From NCBI GenBank assembly GCA_015143295.1, contig CM026561.1, positions 44,768,875-44,832,874 on the forward strand: a stretch of DNA of 64,000 nucleotides. The letters run 5' to 3'. Of this stretch, positions 22,142 to 34,736 are shown one piece after another (the stretch's first letter is position 1; the number at the start of each line of letters is the position of its first letter). This stretch comes from Tetracentron sinense (taxonomy: Eukaryota > Streptophyta > Magnoliopsida > Trochodendrales > Trochodendraceae). The position numbers were made by a program, and so were the translations under genes. Under the pieces are notes generated by a model. It made no database searches. It had not been told where the DNA came from and saw only the letters and a list, made by a program, of their open reading frames with translations.

Positions 22142-24440
22142 TCAGCCCCAGCTGAAACCATTCAAGTCGAACTGTTTGCAACTTGAAGCAGCATCATTTT
22201 CTTCGTGGGTATTTAGGTCCAATTTTTCTGTAAAACAAGGCAGTCTGCACCCTTTTGATATCTTCTCATTCTCTTGTTGTCTAGTTTTGGTTTGGCCAAG
22301 GAATTTGTCACCCTCATCTCTTTCTTTCAGTCTTCCCTCAGAAAAGCTGCTGCTTCTGCTCATTTTTTCCCCTTGAAGTCCAACATTCGTGTATATATCA
22401 CTGGAGCTTCTTCGTACTGGGAACATTATCCTTTCGGTGTCCTTGTCCGTGGATGGGAGAAACATCTGATTCTCTTTCAGGTCATCACACCATGTGAATC
22501 CAGTTTGCTCAAGCATGGGCTTCTCTCTAATCTCTTTTGGCTCCAGGGGTGCATTTCTGGGATAAGGTATCAACCCCATCCCGTGATTTTGTATCTCCTG
22601 GTCTTTTTGAGATCCTTCGCACGAGGTCAAGCAGCTGTCCAATGAACAATCAGTGGGCTGGGTTGTTTTAGTTTCCTGGGGGCACAATCCTGGCAGTTCT
22701 TTCAACACAGGAAAGGCAGAATTCGGGCATTGGGTTGATACGTTAAAGACCAATTCAGAAAGTTGAACTTTGGCAGCTTCTAGTGAACCCAGGTTCTGTC
22801 TTCCAAGTGTCTCCTGTGCTTGCTCCAGCACCGCCTGAAGATATTTCCCCTGAGCTTCTATCCGGAGTTGTAAGTGTCTCTGCACCTAGTTCAGTTCAGA
22901 ACAAGATCCAGTTCAGGATGTAGATAAATAATCCTTTACTAACTTTACAATGCAAAGTAGCAGAAACAAAATGCCCATGGGTCTGTAACAGGGATAATCA
23001 TAATATTGAATTCAGTATCAATGTATAGTAGTTTTGACAAATTTGGAAATATTAAACGAGTATCTTTCTCTGAAAATACTATTACGTAACCATGTTTTTT
23101 CAAAGTGCGGCAAAGAATTGACCCTTCCCAGCCTATGAATGTTACTGAGGCAGCTTCCTACTGAAAGTATGAGTGCTGGAAACCTAAGCTCATGGATTTG
23201 GAGGTTCTTTGGGATGAGGGGATTGTTTTCACGCATATTGTAATCACTTTTTGTCCCATTCAATGCAAATTCATTTATGAGAACATAGAAAGCCTGGATC
23301 TCATGTACAACGACTTGGAATTTTATAACTGTACAAGATCCCCCCGTTTCATGATTAAAAAGGTCTTATTTTCAGCGTAATAAATCTTGGGGGGCAAACA
23401 AGGAATTTTTGGTTCTACAATAAATATTTCCCCATAGTATTTCTGGTTCTTCAATAAAACTTCTTTTTTTGTCAGAAAGTTGAAAGGGTCTCTCAAAATG
23501 TTTGGGTTTTGGGAAGTTCTGAAATATCATGTACCTCAAGTTGTTCGTGTAGCCTTCTCTGCACTTCGATTTGCATCTGTAGTGCTTCGCTTATCTGTAA
23601 GCTTTTGAATTTCAAAATTCTCATTGTTAGTGTAAAATCTATACCGGAAAAGCGTTTTAGGAAGTAAGTAAAAAATGAATTGAGTGTTAAAAGGCTTTCA
23701 CGCTTTTACTTGTTTATCTGGGAACCTATGCTTGGATTGCTCATAAGTGTTCCACTTGCTTCAGACATCCTGACTCCTGCTACCGCAGCTGCAGAACCTA
23801 TACCCAGTAAGTTAGTTTCTGTCTTTTAGATTGGTTCCAGTACTTACTAAAAGCTAATTTGTGTTTCTTAGATTGCTTCCAAGTATTTGACAAGAATTGT
23901 GAGAGAACTTTATGAGCTGTTCTCTTACCATTATTGTTGGCCCCAATATTCGCTTGTCCATGGAGATTCTTACTTAGCCTGTACTTCTGCAAGCCACAAG
24001 GTGGACTTAATTGGTGTAATTTACAATCAGAGAAACTTTTGAAATGTGAAGCTTTAATAATGTACCTGAAGATGGCTCTTTAGATGGTATAAGGTGAGTC
24101 CTGGGATCCCCATGTGCTTTAGAACTGTTTTTGGAGTAGCCTCTGCAATGTTAAAAGTCTCGAATTAGCTGAACCTTTGCAGGATATATTTGTCTGTTAT
24201 TTCTTAAATTTGAATTTGTTGTATGTACTCACTGTCCGCTCCTCCAAGCTGATTGACTGCTTCTATGAAGCGCTCATGGAGCTCCGGTGTCCATTTCAGT
24301 CTAGGCTTAGCGTCGGTTGAGAGAACCAGTGCTGTATCTCCAGGGCCATTCCCACTTTGCATGAACAAATGCCTTTCTGGAGGTATGGACGTCCTCGAAG
24401 AAGGGTAGCTACTAATTCCTTGATGACGGTGATGATACAT
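22142..24440 (-). CDS. MYB-CC (G2-like/PHR-type) transcription factor, MYR1/MYR2-like, 413 aa, six coding exons
   Basis: Exons, read on the minus strand: 24440-24233, 24142-24066, 23986-23929, 23797-23710, 23601-23535 and 22885-22142. All junctions are GT/AG and keep frame. The MYB-like DNA-binding domain is at about residues 45-100 (KPRLKWTPELHERF, then TPKTVLK and SHLQKYRLS). The MYB-CC coiled coil follows, with LHEQLE at 161-166 and QRHLQLRIEAQGKYLQ after it. The C-terminus has two DLN motifs (LDLNTH and FDLNGFSW), which resemble EAR-type repression motifs. Length and motif order match Arabidopsis MYR1/MYR2, described as nuclear factors that repress flowering under low light. The start at 24440 gives the family's usual N-terminus (MYHH...). 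A 92-bp leader intron (24444-24535) joins it to an upstream exon that is open in the same frame, so a longer form is possible. Confidence 0.92.
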
Positions 24441-24443
24441 CTC

Positions 24444-25542
24444 CTGTCGTTGAAACAACGATCCATTTATTATAGTATGTAAAACAGAAACTATGCAGGG
24501 TCAATAATCTTATTCATGATCAAGAGAGTTCTTACCTCTCCTTTTCTTTCTTCTTGATCCAATCTGCTACTTACCGAAAGCCGGAACTTGGCTATGCTAT
24601 ATCCTTGAGAGTACACTCCTTGAGTCCTGATACTTGGAAAACTAAAGCTTTCTATTACATTCCCTGTCTGCTTCCTCTCACCTTCAACTTCCATAGCAAA
24701 GCTGTCATTATAAAGCAAAAATCAGGAGAGAGAGAAGGCATAGAATCTCGGACAGAGCCGATGGAACCATTGGCCCAATCCAATCTTTTCTGCCACATGA
24801 AAAGAGATCTTGTCCTTCCTGCTTTGGGTATCTGTGGGACCCTGTCACACAACCCTACTTTCAATTCTCATTCTCAGACAACACAACCCATTTGAATTCC
24901 TCTGCACTATTAACTTTCCCGAAACACCTCACGCCTTGCAACAAGTAAGAATAGATCCCACCAAAGCTTTTGTGTGCATTCGCATTGGTCCCTCTGGCAA
25001 AAGCAGGAATCATATTCCCCATGGAAGAGCAGAATTTTCTGAGCCAGGCCAGGGGAATCGATGGTTTCTCTGATGTCCCGAATCTTTCAAAGTCCCCTAG
25101 AGATTCATAAATCTGTTATATCTTTGGCCCCTACCTGAGACTTGGAGTCTTGTTCTCGCTTGTCAATAGTGATGTACTATCGATGCTGTCAAGGGTGCAT
25201 TCAAGAAAATTTCAAATGGGGATTAATTCCAGGTTATCTATTACTAAAGGGTGCAGATGGAGAAACAAAAGAACGTTCTGTCTTTTAATTGGTGGAAGGG
25301 TGAGGAGGCAGAAGAAGATTCTGTTGACTGGAGCATCAAGAAACTGGGGAATTTAGATATATTCAAGAGAAAGAGAAAGAGAAAGAGAAGAAAAGAAAAA
25401 AAAAAACAAAACTGTGGAGAGATGCTCCTCCTTGGGGATTGTTTGAAAGCAAGGAATGGAATAAAAGGAATCCAATTCTCTTTTGTCTCCTTCAGTAAGT
25501 TTGGTACTTATTCAGCCTACACAATCTAATATTAATATAGGA
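24444..25542 (-). promoter_or_regulatory. Leader exon(s), leader intron and promoter region of the MYR-like gene
   Basis: A strong donor (GAGAG|GTAAGA, GT at 24535-24534) pairs with an acceptor at 24445-24444, giving a 92-bp intron ending 4 nt before the coding ATG. The upstream exon is open in the gene's frame from an ATG at 24694. Further upstream the minus strand is CT-rich (25365-25395), typical of a plant leader, and a TATA-like CTATATTAATATTAG lies at about 25527-25541. Additional leader introns are possible; for example a TTTATAATGACAG acceptor-like site occurs just upstream of 24694. Confidence 0.45.
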
Positions 25543-26936
25543 AGAGAAGAGGGGCCCAAATCTTTTTTCATTCTCCACTTGGAACGAGACGACTGGTTCC
25601 ACACCGATGAATTCGAAGGACTTGGGTCCCCAATGAAAAGTTGTACTTCCTTCGATACTTTGCATTGGCCGAGAGAGGACAGGTCGTGACCCTCAGGGAG
25701 GAATACTTGCCCGGCCCTTGACTCTTCCTTTGATCGGCTTTTCGGATACTCCTGTATTTATCGTTGTTACATCATTCTTACTGCGTCTCAGTGCCTCTGT
25801 TTAGCAACATTTGATCAGCTATGTTTTGGATGGTCAACCTCAAATCTAAAGCATGTTCAGCAGGCATGCCTATATACAAAAACACATTTCATTTGTCTTT
25901 ACAAGTCCATATGCATGCATGTTATACATAGATTTCAAATGCATGTCCATCTATGCATCCATGAGACGGTGTTTGTTATGTGAATTAAAATGCCATGATG
26001 CTAGATCTAGAGAAAGTATGTTTACACTTCTGGTTTGTTTGTTCAGTTTTTGTTTTTTTGTTTTTTGACGTACAACAGAACAAGAAGATGCATATGTGCT
26101 ACATGCAAGTATATGTTGTTTTTGCGTAACGACTACTCTGCGATGTTTACTAAGACAGAAGATCTTATCCCATAATGATAATCAGGAATTATACGATGCT
26201 ACGACGAATGGTGTATATATCATGAACAGCAAATGAGGAATAGATGCCTATGCGAGGGATCATGGCCTTGGTTCCAATTATAAAAAAAAAAATTAAATAT
26301 TTTTTTTTAAAAATCAATTGATTCTGATATGTCCAAGGATTTTTTTACTCAGTTGGGAGAATCAAGGGGAGCCTTGCAACTCAAGTGTTAAGAGCACAAC
26401 TCCTAATATAGTTTGCTGGCACGTGGATGGGAATAAATTGCAGAAGAGGAGAATGATATGGTGGGTTTGCAAGTTACCACATTAAATTCTCCCACCTATA
26501 CCCAAATTTTTTTTTAAAAAAAAATTCTCCCACACTGCTAATTGTGTGTATCTCCATGCACTTACCATTCAATGATTGTGAATCATTTCCAAAATTTCTC
26601 AGATTTTTCCTCACCATTTTTGAGTACATGAGGTCCTTGATTAGCAAGTTAGAATCAACAGTTCCCACCCATGTATAGAGTAAACATGTCGACACACACT
26701 TTCATTTCATGTCCCTCAAGGACCGCAAAAGCTTTCCCCAAAATAGTACAGCCATTTCATTTCACTTATGTTGTCAAACTATGCTAACCTTAATGCATGG
26801 TCCTTTTTGTCCTGTACAGGCAATTTTAGAGACAACATCTTGTACGCTTTCGGTCTTGCCGATGACTGAATTATCTTGGTGTTTAACAATGTCAGTTTAG
26901 TGACCAAAAAAAGAAACAATGTCAGTTTGTTTCTGT
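25543..26936. other. Intergenic upstream of the MYR-like gene
   Basis: No coding frame supported; homopolymer A/T runs near 26280-26310 and 26505-26525. Confidence 0.5.
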
Positions 26937-27128
26937 CCAATTGCGATTGAACTTACTCACAAAGCCCTTTTAACTCTAGTTAAGAAGTTTGAACCCCTAG
27001 GATTAGTGTTTTTTTCTTCTAAAAACCAATGTCAGATTGTTAAAGCCTAAAGGTTAGTGCATCTTAATCACAATTAATGAAGGCTAAAAGGACACATGTT
27101 GACTTGTGGGTACGATTGAACTCTCTCC
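26937..27128. mobile_element. Second copy of the TGAACTC foldback MITE family
   Basis: Arms begin GATTGAACT at both ends in inverted form, with internal CCCCTAGGATTAGTG and AAGGTTAGTGCATCTTAATC. More diverged and shorter than 1540-1856. Confidence 0.6.
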
Positions 27129-28152
27129 TAATCCCTCCCCTCCCCTAACCTTGCTTTTTTTCTTTTTTTGGAAAAAATCTGCCCCTTGATCGTGTCCTTT
27201 TTAACCACAGTTAAAAGGGACACATGTCGGGTGAAAGGAGGCGAGGAGTGGATTATTGCTCTTTTTGTCAAGGAGAGTCCTCACCCTACTCAATTAATAG
27301 GGTCCAGGCTCTATCCAAGATGCTTGAAGCTGAAGAGAGACTCACCCATATCTATGGCATTGAGCTGCTGCTCTGTAAATTATTTTGAGACGAGGAGGCA
27401 TACTTGGCGGTGGCTGGTGCTTAACCTCAGTAGTAGGGAGAAGGGGCTGAGGCAAAGAAGATAGGTGCTCATGTAATTGCTCTTGAATGTGATCACAAAA
27501 CCACTAATGAAGCTTTATTCAACTTAATGCCACGGCATTTGTGTTGTTCCATAAAAATAATTTATTTTTTGTACGCCGCTGTTATCATTTACCTACGTTA
27601 GTAGGGGTGATATGTTAACTTGAGCATTGAAGTTCTTGCAACTCATACCTTAGGGGATTAGACCACTCACTCAAGGCCACACTCCTACCACTCACGCAAG
27701 AGGTGGGGTGTAAAAACTCTCTTTCAAAAGGCTTTGGACAAGTCACTCATATATAACACACGTGTAATTTACTCCCTGGTTAAGATAAAGTGGAAAATGA
27801 TCATGGAAAAAGAAAAAGTTTAAAAAAAGAAGGAATTGGCATTTGAGAATCATATCTCAAACTATATATAGCCTATTGGCCGGATTCTCGCACAAAAGTT
27901 CCATTTATTCTTTCAACCCAAAACCACAAAAAATGGGTTCCCACTTCCCACCCAACTTTCCCCCTTCACATGTCTTCCCATTTTTTCAACTTAAGGGATC
28001 TACATCTAATTCCCCTTCTAGTGTGCATGCCAGGATCAATACCATGTATTTGATCAAAGCTAATTAATTTTTTTAATTCCAGATATCGAGGTCAAGTGTT
28101 CAAGTCCAGCATACTTTTTTTTTTCGTTACTTTTCTCTCGAATCTAGAATCT
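27129..28152. other. Intergenic, with a short family relic
   Basis: CTTTTTAACCACAGTTAAAA at 27199 is a relic of the dispersed MITE family. The remainder is not recognised. Confidence 0.4.
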
Positions 28153-28168
28153 ATGGGGATCTTAATTT

Positions 28169-28370
28169 TTTTATTTTTTTTTGGAACGACGGAAGCAGGG
28201 GTTTAGGTGGACCCCAACCAGATTTATTAAAATAAAATAAAGAAAAAACATAGAGGAAGAGGAAAGGAAGAAGGCTGCTCCAGGGGTGAACAAGGACCCC
28301 TAGAGGCTACACACAAAGACACTGAAGCAAGGGACAAAGCTCATAAGCAAACACTCGAAACCCACGGACC
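28169..28370 (-). mobile_element. Short retroposed LINE tail with 16-bp target duplication
   Basis: ATGGGGATCTTAATTT is found at 28153-28168 and 28371-28386, flanking a 202-bp insert. The insert starts on the plus strand with a T-rich run, i.e. a poly(A) tail on the minus strand. The body resembles plant L1 3' UTR sequence (AATAAATCTGGTTGGGGTCC on the minus strand). Confidence 0.8.
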
Positions 28371-28699
28371 ATGGGGATCTTAATTTGTTATACTGGTTTG
28401 GTAGAATCTATGGTCACGTGTTCAAGCTGGTTTGGCTTTCCTTCCTTTTTCCCCTCATTGTGTAGCCCATATGTCCATGTGACCTCCGATGAACAAAAAA
28501 AACAAAAAAAAAGAAACCTTCAGTGCCTCCAAGGTTAAAAAACAATGAAACTAATGAGAGTATAGTGGTGGAACTGGACCATTATTCACAGTTATGTCAG
28601 TTATGACTATCTTTACGGCTGGTTCGTAATGCACTAAAAACGAGCGGCTGTTATTAGCCCAGATTATGGAGCCTATGTGTGCGTGTGAAAAATAAGTTT

Positions 28700-28815
28700 C
28701 ATTAAAAATTTTTTCTTCTAAAAACCAAGGTTAAATGGATGAATCTTAGGGGTGAGTGAATCTTAAACACAATTAACGGGTGTTAAAAAGAGGTTGATAG
28801 ACTGATGAGTACAGG
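28700..28815. repeat. Half copy of the CTAGGGGTGAGTGAATCTTA MITE-like family
   Basis: CTTCTAAAAACCAAGGTTAA then TTAGGGGTGAGTGAATCTTA, the right half only. Confidence 0.5.
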
Positions 28816-29101
28816 ATAGCCAAATGCACGGTCTGCCAAACATTACCCATTTTGTACTAAGTTGTTTAATTGAGCATAATCATGAGATAAGGAACAATTA
28901 TCTCATTACAAAATTAAACTATATTATTTAATAATGGGGCATAGCTATGGGATGAGGGGCAACTGTCCCTGAACTTTTGAAAACAAAAAATATGTTATAC
29001 CATGTCATTTAACTATTTAATATGTCATAGCCATGAAATAAGAAGACAACTATCTAATAAACAAGGAGAAGCAATACCCGGAAGATGTATAAAAAGAATT
29101 A

Positions 29102-29294
29102 GTCTACGGGTACTCCTAATTATACTCCTAAATCCCAACCGTTTAACTCTATTATTAAATAGTTTGGATTAGAGTTGATGTGACATTAAAAAAGACAAAA
29201 TAGGCCAAGTCAAATCTTGACCTATTTTGATTAGTTATAAATTGTTAAAATTAGGGAGTATATTTGAGAGTAATTTTGGAGTATCCATAGACGG
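29102..29294. mobile_element. MITE with GTCTAYGGRTACTCC inverted ends
   Basis: GTCTACGGGTACTCCTAATT at the left pairs with the inverse of the right end (GTCTATGGATACTCCAAAAT). A second palindrome (AAAATAGG...CCTATTTT) lies inside. Confidence 0.6.
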
Positions 29295-30040
29295 ACTCAT
29301 ATAAAAAATATATGGATGAAATGCCCCCCAATAACTTAATCGTACTTGTTTTGGGGGCTACAGCCCCGAACCCCAGTCCTCCAACCTAGAATATTTTTTA
29401 CTTGTCAAATCATTCTCCTCCAAAATCCATTAATATTTGCTACAATTTTCAATCAACCTTTGAGTGTCCCTCCTACTAGAAAATCCTGCCCCAATGCACC
29501 CCTAAAAACAAGCCATATTCAAAATCTGCCTAGAATGGTATCTCTATTTTGTAAAGAGATGTGGCAACTTGGTGACCCATGCTGGTTTAGTGATTCCCTA
29601 TTGTAGTTAGGATGGGCTTTCTTTATAAAGTTACTCTTTCCCTAACCATCCATTTCAAGGGTTCCATACCCAAAAAAAGCTTCATGCATATCTATACAAG
29701 CTGTTTCACCCATTAATTCTCTCAACTTACTTTTCTTTGACTCAACTGTCCATTTCATGCACATATTCTCAACCACACATGCGAACTCATATTCTCCTTC
29801 ATAGTCCTTAGAAAATGTATCCCCACACTCTTACTCTTCGCTCGAAAAGATCCGCCCAAAAGGCTTCCATTCTATTTCAGTGGCACTAAAAATGAGACGA
29901 GGAGACACTCACTCACCTTTGGCTAGGATGGTGAATGAGTGAGAGAGGAACTCCCAATAAATTGGTTGAAGTTTCCTGGGTGATCTGTAGAATAATCCCC
30001 TTGACCCCATTAATGCCTACAATTAACCATATATAAATAC

Positions 30041-30812
30041 TGTAATGGATAAAATTCATAAATGAGCAAGTATTGCAAAGGCAAGTAAAATCCTCGTCCC
30101 CGTAAAGGACGAATAAGGTTTCCGTGCTCTATTTATGGTATGAACTCATGCTCCTCAAAACGATTTTAGATATCGTCGTCATCAGGAGGATTTCAGGTAT
30201 CGTGCCTATGATAAAGACGAGCCTGTGCTCACATTGAGGACGAGACCACCTTGTACGTAGGACGAAATAATCAGGAGGCGATCTATTTACTCTAAAATTA
30301 GGTGAAAAACACTGTCTTAGCATTTAATGCTGGTCATCTCAGCCCGCTTTCGGCCCAAGACCAACCTTAGGCATAGTAGGCTCCTACGCGCGACACAAAT
30401 GCATGAAGATTTGTCTGACATATTTGGTAATGATCATAAAGCAAGTTGCATAGCCATTCATGGACATTGATGGACATGAAGAGGCATCCCAACTTGAGTC
30501 TATAAATACCCGAGACCCCCATAAGGAAAGACTATTGAATCTCGACTATTCAACCCTCCAATACGTAGAAACCCACCAAGAAAACCACACTTGAAAAACT
30601 CAAAGACCCTAACATATATTCTCTTTCTCTCAAAGTTTGTTCTCTGCACTTCATCTTCTATAGATATTGACTTGATCATTGGAGGATTTTGATAGGAGGA
30701 ATCCCCACCCGCATCAACAAAGGCAAGCTGTGATCCTACCTTCACCTTTCTATCAGTCAACCTGAATACAAAAAGCAAGTGACACGTGGAGCTTCCAAGA
30801 AAATCTCCCACA
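30041..30812 (+). repeat. 5' LTR of the Tat-type element
   Basis: 772 bp, TG...CA ends. It contains recurrent ATTTCAGATATCGTCGTCATC-like short repeats, which are present in more copies in the 3' LTR and explain the length difference. Confidence 0.88.
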
Positions 30813-30876
30813 AAAATTGGCGCCGTCTGTGAGAAACTCTTCAACAATTCCCCACCTTTCATACACCTTGCTCATC

Positions 30877-31357
30877 ATGGCAAACAGACTACAGATCCCT
30901 CTTGCCGAAGACATAACTAGACCAACTGTCTCATAAGTTGGAAAACGTCCAGGCAAGCTCTTGATGAAAGAAATGCATTACGAAATGCATCTAGGAATTC
31001 TGATCCTAAAGGAGACATATCTCAAGCCAACCAAATCATTGTGCTGTTGCAGCAACAACAATCGGCGTTGAATCAACTAGTAAGCAACCAGCAGAAGTTC
31101 CAAGAAAGGTTGGATGCTTACGAAAATGACATCTTTGAGTTTGAGCTCGAGCTCCCCTTGGATCCAAGAACCAGTACTTACTCTCCTCAGTACCCGGCTT
31201 TGCAAGCATCTAACCGAGATGATCCACAAGGTGGAACCAGGCGATCAGAGTCTCCGCGACGTGATGCCCGAAGAGAGCCCTCCCCGAGGCTAGGTGCTCG
31301 ACGTCATTCTTTTCTCATCCCCTCTGAGAGATCAAGGGGTATGGCAAGCATCCTCAC
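30877..31357 (+). pseudogene. Truncated gag of the Tat-type element
   Basis: From ATG 30877 a frame (MANRLQIPLAEDITRPTVS) stops after 19 codons. A second open stretch from about 31020 encodes a Gln-rich helix (QQQQSALNQLVSNQQKFQER) and a charged Arg/Ser/Pro region, typical of the N-terminal part of gypsy gag. It ends where a TGTCATGCCCC repeat begins. Confidence 0.6.
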
Positions 31358-32033
31358 TGTCATGCCCCAAAATACCCCTAGGAGTTAGGGATACTTTAGA
31401 TTATGACTTGACCTATTTTATCAAATTATCCTGTAAAATATAAGGCATAACTACAGTGGAAGCTAAAATATTTCTATACAAACTGAAATATTCCAAGTTT
31501 TATCAAAGTTATATACATGGACCCACAAGTAAGAGCAAACAGATTTGCTCACAAAATAATATTTATATTGAAAGTTTCTTGATCACCTAGGCCTATTCAT
31601 AAAGCCACACATCCAACTAACTAGCCTCCACAAACTGCTCCTCTTTGCCATAATCTTCCTCAATCCATGGTCTGGGACCACAGATGTCAAACCCTACACC
31701 TGCCGACATAAAATGCACGGCTGAGTATGGAATACTCCGCGAGTACAAACCAATAGCTCACAATAGATAATAACATGACATAGCTTGCATGGAACAATAT
31801 AATCATGATGCATTCATGAACTTAATACTTAAACAATTCTTTTCATGCCATTTTAAAACATGTTTGTAACTCATGGTTCTTGTTGTGTACTATGTTTGAT
31901 AAAGCATGATGTCTTTGTTCTTGTTTTGCGTGAATTATGGTACTGTACTTGCTTGAACTCTTTCTTTTCTATACATGCTTGAAGCCGGAAGTTAGAGCCT
32001 TAACATGGTAACGACCATGCTTGACTGTTATAG

Positions 32034-32072
<39 letters not shown>

Positions 32073-32800
32073 GTGAAGGTCCCCAATTCCGTTGATCAGC
32101 CCTACGTCTGGCTTATCATTGTTTTGTTAACTTAAAGTCTAAGGAAATAGATTTAGACAAGTCTTTCATAAATCAATTTTGTTTCATTTCAAATTCATGC
32201 AATCACTTGTATAATCATGCTTGACTGAAATTTAAATCATGACATGCATGTTTGAACAACATGTATTTAACAATAGAGCATGCTTGACGAATTTATAAAT
32301 AAGTAACATCAAATAAGCATACAAGGTTAATCATCATGCTTCAATAACATTTATAACAGTCATGAAATCAGAATATCATTTCATATTTTATCTACAAAGT
32401 AAACTAGTAGGATATACTTACTAAGATTTGTTTGAAATAAATTAGCGATGAAAGCAAATCTAACTCGCTCTTGCAATACAAGATAGGTAAACCAGCCCTA
32501 GGAACGTATACACAAGTCAGTGGATTACCCTCTAACCATAAACATATCATCTAAACACCTTAAATAAATCTTATAAAGCTGAATTTAGCTTTACTAGAGT
32601 GAAAAATTCAAACTGTTTTCTCGGCTTCTCCTCTATTTTTTGCTTCAACCTTTTCACCTAACATTCCTCATTTCTACCCCATTTTAATAGGGTCTTAGAC
32701 CCATTTCCATACAATTCACAAAATCACACACCAAATCCACCAAAATCCCTCAAGAACATGATAATGCATTCAAGAACCTTGAAATGGAGCAAAGGAAAGA
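31358..32800. mobile_element. Probable nested LTR-like insertion (TGTCATGCCCC start), right border unresolved
   Basis: From 31358 the sequence changes from gag-like to AT-rich non-coding DNA starting TGTCATGCCCCAAAATACC. It includes a GAGTATGGAATACTCCGCG palindrome-like block (31724-31743) of the kind seen in plant gypsy LTRs, and a long (TA)n tract. Its right border lies before the antisense ORF resumes at about 32866. I could not find a second TSD copy, so a solo LTR is an inference. Confidence 0.4.
32036..32071. repeat. (TA)n microsatellite
   Basis: About 34 bp of uninterrupted TA inside the nested repeat. Confidence 0.95.
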
Positions 32801-32865
32801 GGAAATCTTACCCTATAACCTCGGGTTGCGCTTCAGAGATCGGCTCTCGGACAGTTACTTACCGA

Positions 32866-34000
32866 GCCAGAGGATCCATGGCAGCTTTGCCTTTGTCTTT
32901 GGAATCCTCTCTCCTCTTCTTGTTGGCCTCCAGCTCGGCCAACGTTGCCTATCTTTTTTTGGTCTGAGCCTCGACAGCAGGGGCTTCAAGGATGATGATG
33001 TTCTCCGGCTCGGACGATGGGACAACGTTGTGTGTCTATCCTGATTGATTTGTCATCAGAATTGGTTTCTTCTTTCTAGAGGTAGGCCTGACCAAAGGAA
33101 GGGGATTGTCATTTGCCATTTCTTCCTTGAACTCGTCGAGAGCAGCACGAAATGTAGATAGACCGGCTTGTGCAGCAGTGACTAGTTGTGTAACTGTTTC
33201 GTCAATCTTGAACTCGAGATCTTCTGCAAGCACGACCTCAAGTTCGCTCCGGGACCTCCAAGTTATGTACTCGTTCCCCTTCTTGGTTCTAATAGCCTTT
33301 AGGCGACAAACTTCCTCTGCGGGAAAATCCTTGAAATGAATCTTCTACGGCTTTGCAAGAAAAGAAGAAAATGTCATGTGAATAATATAAAAGAAAGAAG
33401 AAAAAAGACGGAAGGAGGAGGACGGAAAAAGGATATTTAAAATCTACCTTTATGGAAGACGTTGGGGACAGGGCAAGCACTCTGCGTCCTCCATGCTCCC
33501 GAGATAATGAAGGATTTGGCCCTCCACTTCTGTTCTACGTCAGGAAGGTCATTTATGGAGTCGGAAGTCTTGGCTTTGGAGGCCCACGTATAGTAAGACC
33601 CCTCTTCCTTCATCCCCAGGCACATGATGAGGTGTTTAAAATGAAAGAGATCGGGGCTCGATGACATACCCATCCTTGATGAACTTAGTCACCAAAGGCA
33701 TGTATTTGTAGAAGTTGGGGTGCATCTGCCCCGGAGCAAGTTGAAGGAAAGAGAACACCTCCTCTACGATGGCCTCGAGAGGGAATCGGTGACCGGCCTC
33801 CAATTGAGAAAGAAAGACCTAGGTCACCTTGGATTTACAATCTATGAGGTACCCGTCCGTCATGAAATGAATTTAGATTTGAGGGGGAATTTCGAATTGA
33901 ACCTTGTACTGGGCAATGACGTGGAGTTGAAAATTCCTAGACTTGGGGGATGTGGCAATATAAGCCCCTGGAGGGATGCTACCTGAGGTGCTGGTTTCTT
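32866..34000 (-). pseudogene. Antisense additional ORF of the Tat-type element (PF04195-like), fragmented
   Basis: Minus-strand frames over 33437-33673 contain CLGMKEEGSYYTWASKAK and WRAKSFIISGAW, matching the KGWK-RFFFVSG style of plant 'putative gypsy type transposon' proteins. 33036-33233 encodes a helical segment (KIDETVTQLVTAAQAGLSTF) and about 32866-32955 a Lys/Arg-rich end followed by a donor-like GTAAGTAAC. Antisense extra ORFs near the 3' LTR are known in Tat-lineage gypsy elements. The frame is interrupted, so it is called as a pseudogene. Confidence 0.6.
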
Positions 34001-34736
34001 TATTTGGGTTCATGGTTACTGATTTTGAACTTAGAAGGACGAGACGACAGTAAGACAGAAGTACAAAGGTGACCTTAGTAGAGAAACAAAAAGAAGAACA
34101 GAGAAGAAGTGTGATAAAAGTAAAGAAGATAAAGAGAGAAAATTCAAGAACTTACCAAGTTCTTGAGAAATTCCGAAAGTTGGAGAAAACAAAATCGCAC
34201 AGATGCTTGATCGAAGTTGAGTCTTGATTTTGGCAGAGTAACAATATAGATGAGAAGCAAAATGAAGAAGATGAAGTCTATCTCTCCCTATTTATAGAAA
34301 AAATCAAATATTAGCAGGACGAGAATACCCTCCATCTCCATCGTACACAGACACATGCACAAGGTGATCATTTGCAGAATTTGAATCTGCGTGTCAGAAG
34401 GAAATCTTCGCAGGATGAAATTAACCCTCATCTCCATCATACACGTATAAAAGCTCAGGGGTATGATCGTCTTCCTTAAAACAAATGCCAACCGTCACAG
34501 GTATCTTCACACCTCAAGTCCCGTAAAAAGCAATTATGACAGTCTGCCAACATTAATAAGATGCGACGGTTCATCACGCGTGTGAAACGTTTACGATACA
34601 ACTGTCACGACGATCCTTATGCATGTAAGTTACACAATGTTTCGTCTTCCACGGAGTAATAGGTATTCTCCGTCATCGGTTTTCAATTGATTTATGATAC
34701 TTTAGACTACGTTCAAAGCATCGGAAATGGGCAGAT

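Noticed and set aside
22098-22645. Plus-strand open frames over the MYR-like last exon
   Set aside because: They are antisense shadows of the well-supported minus-strand coding exon.
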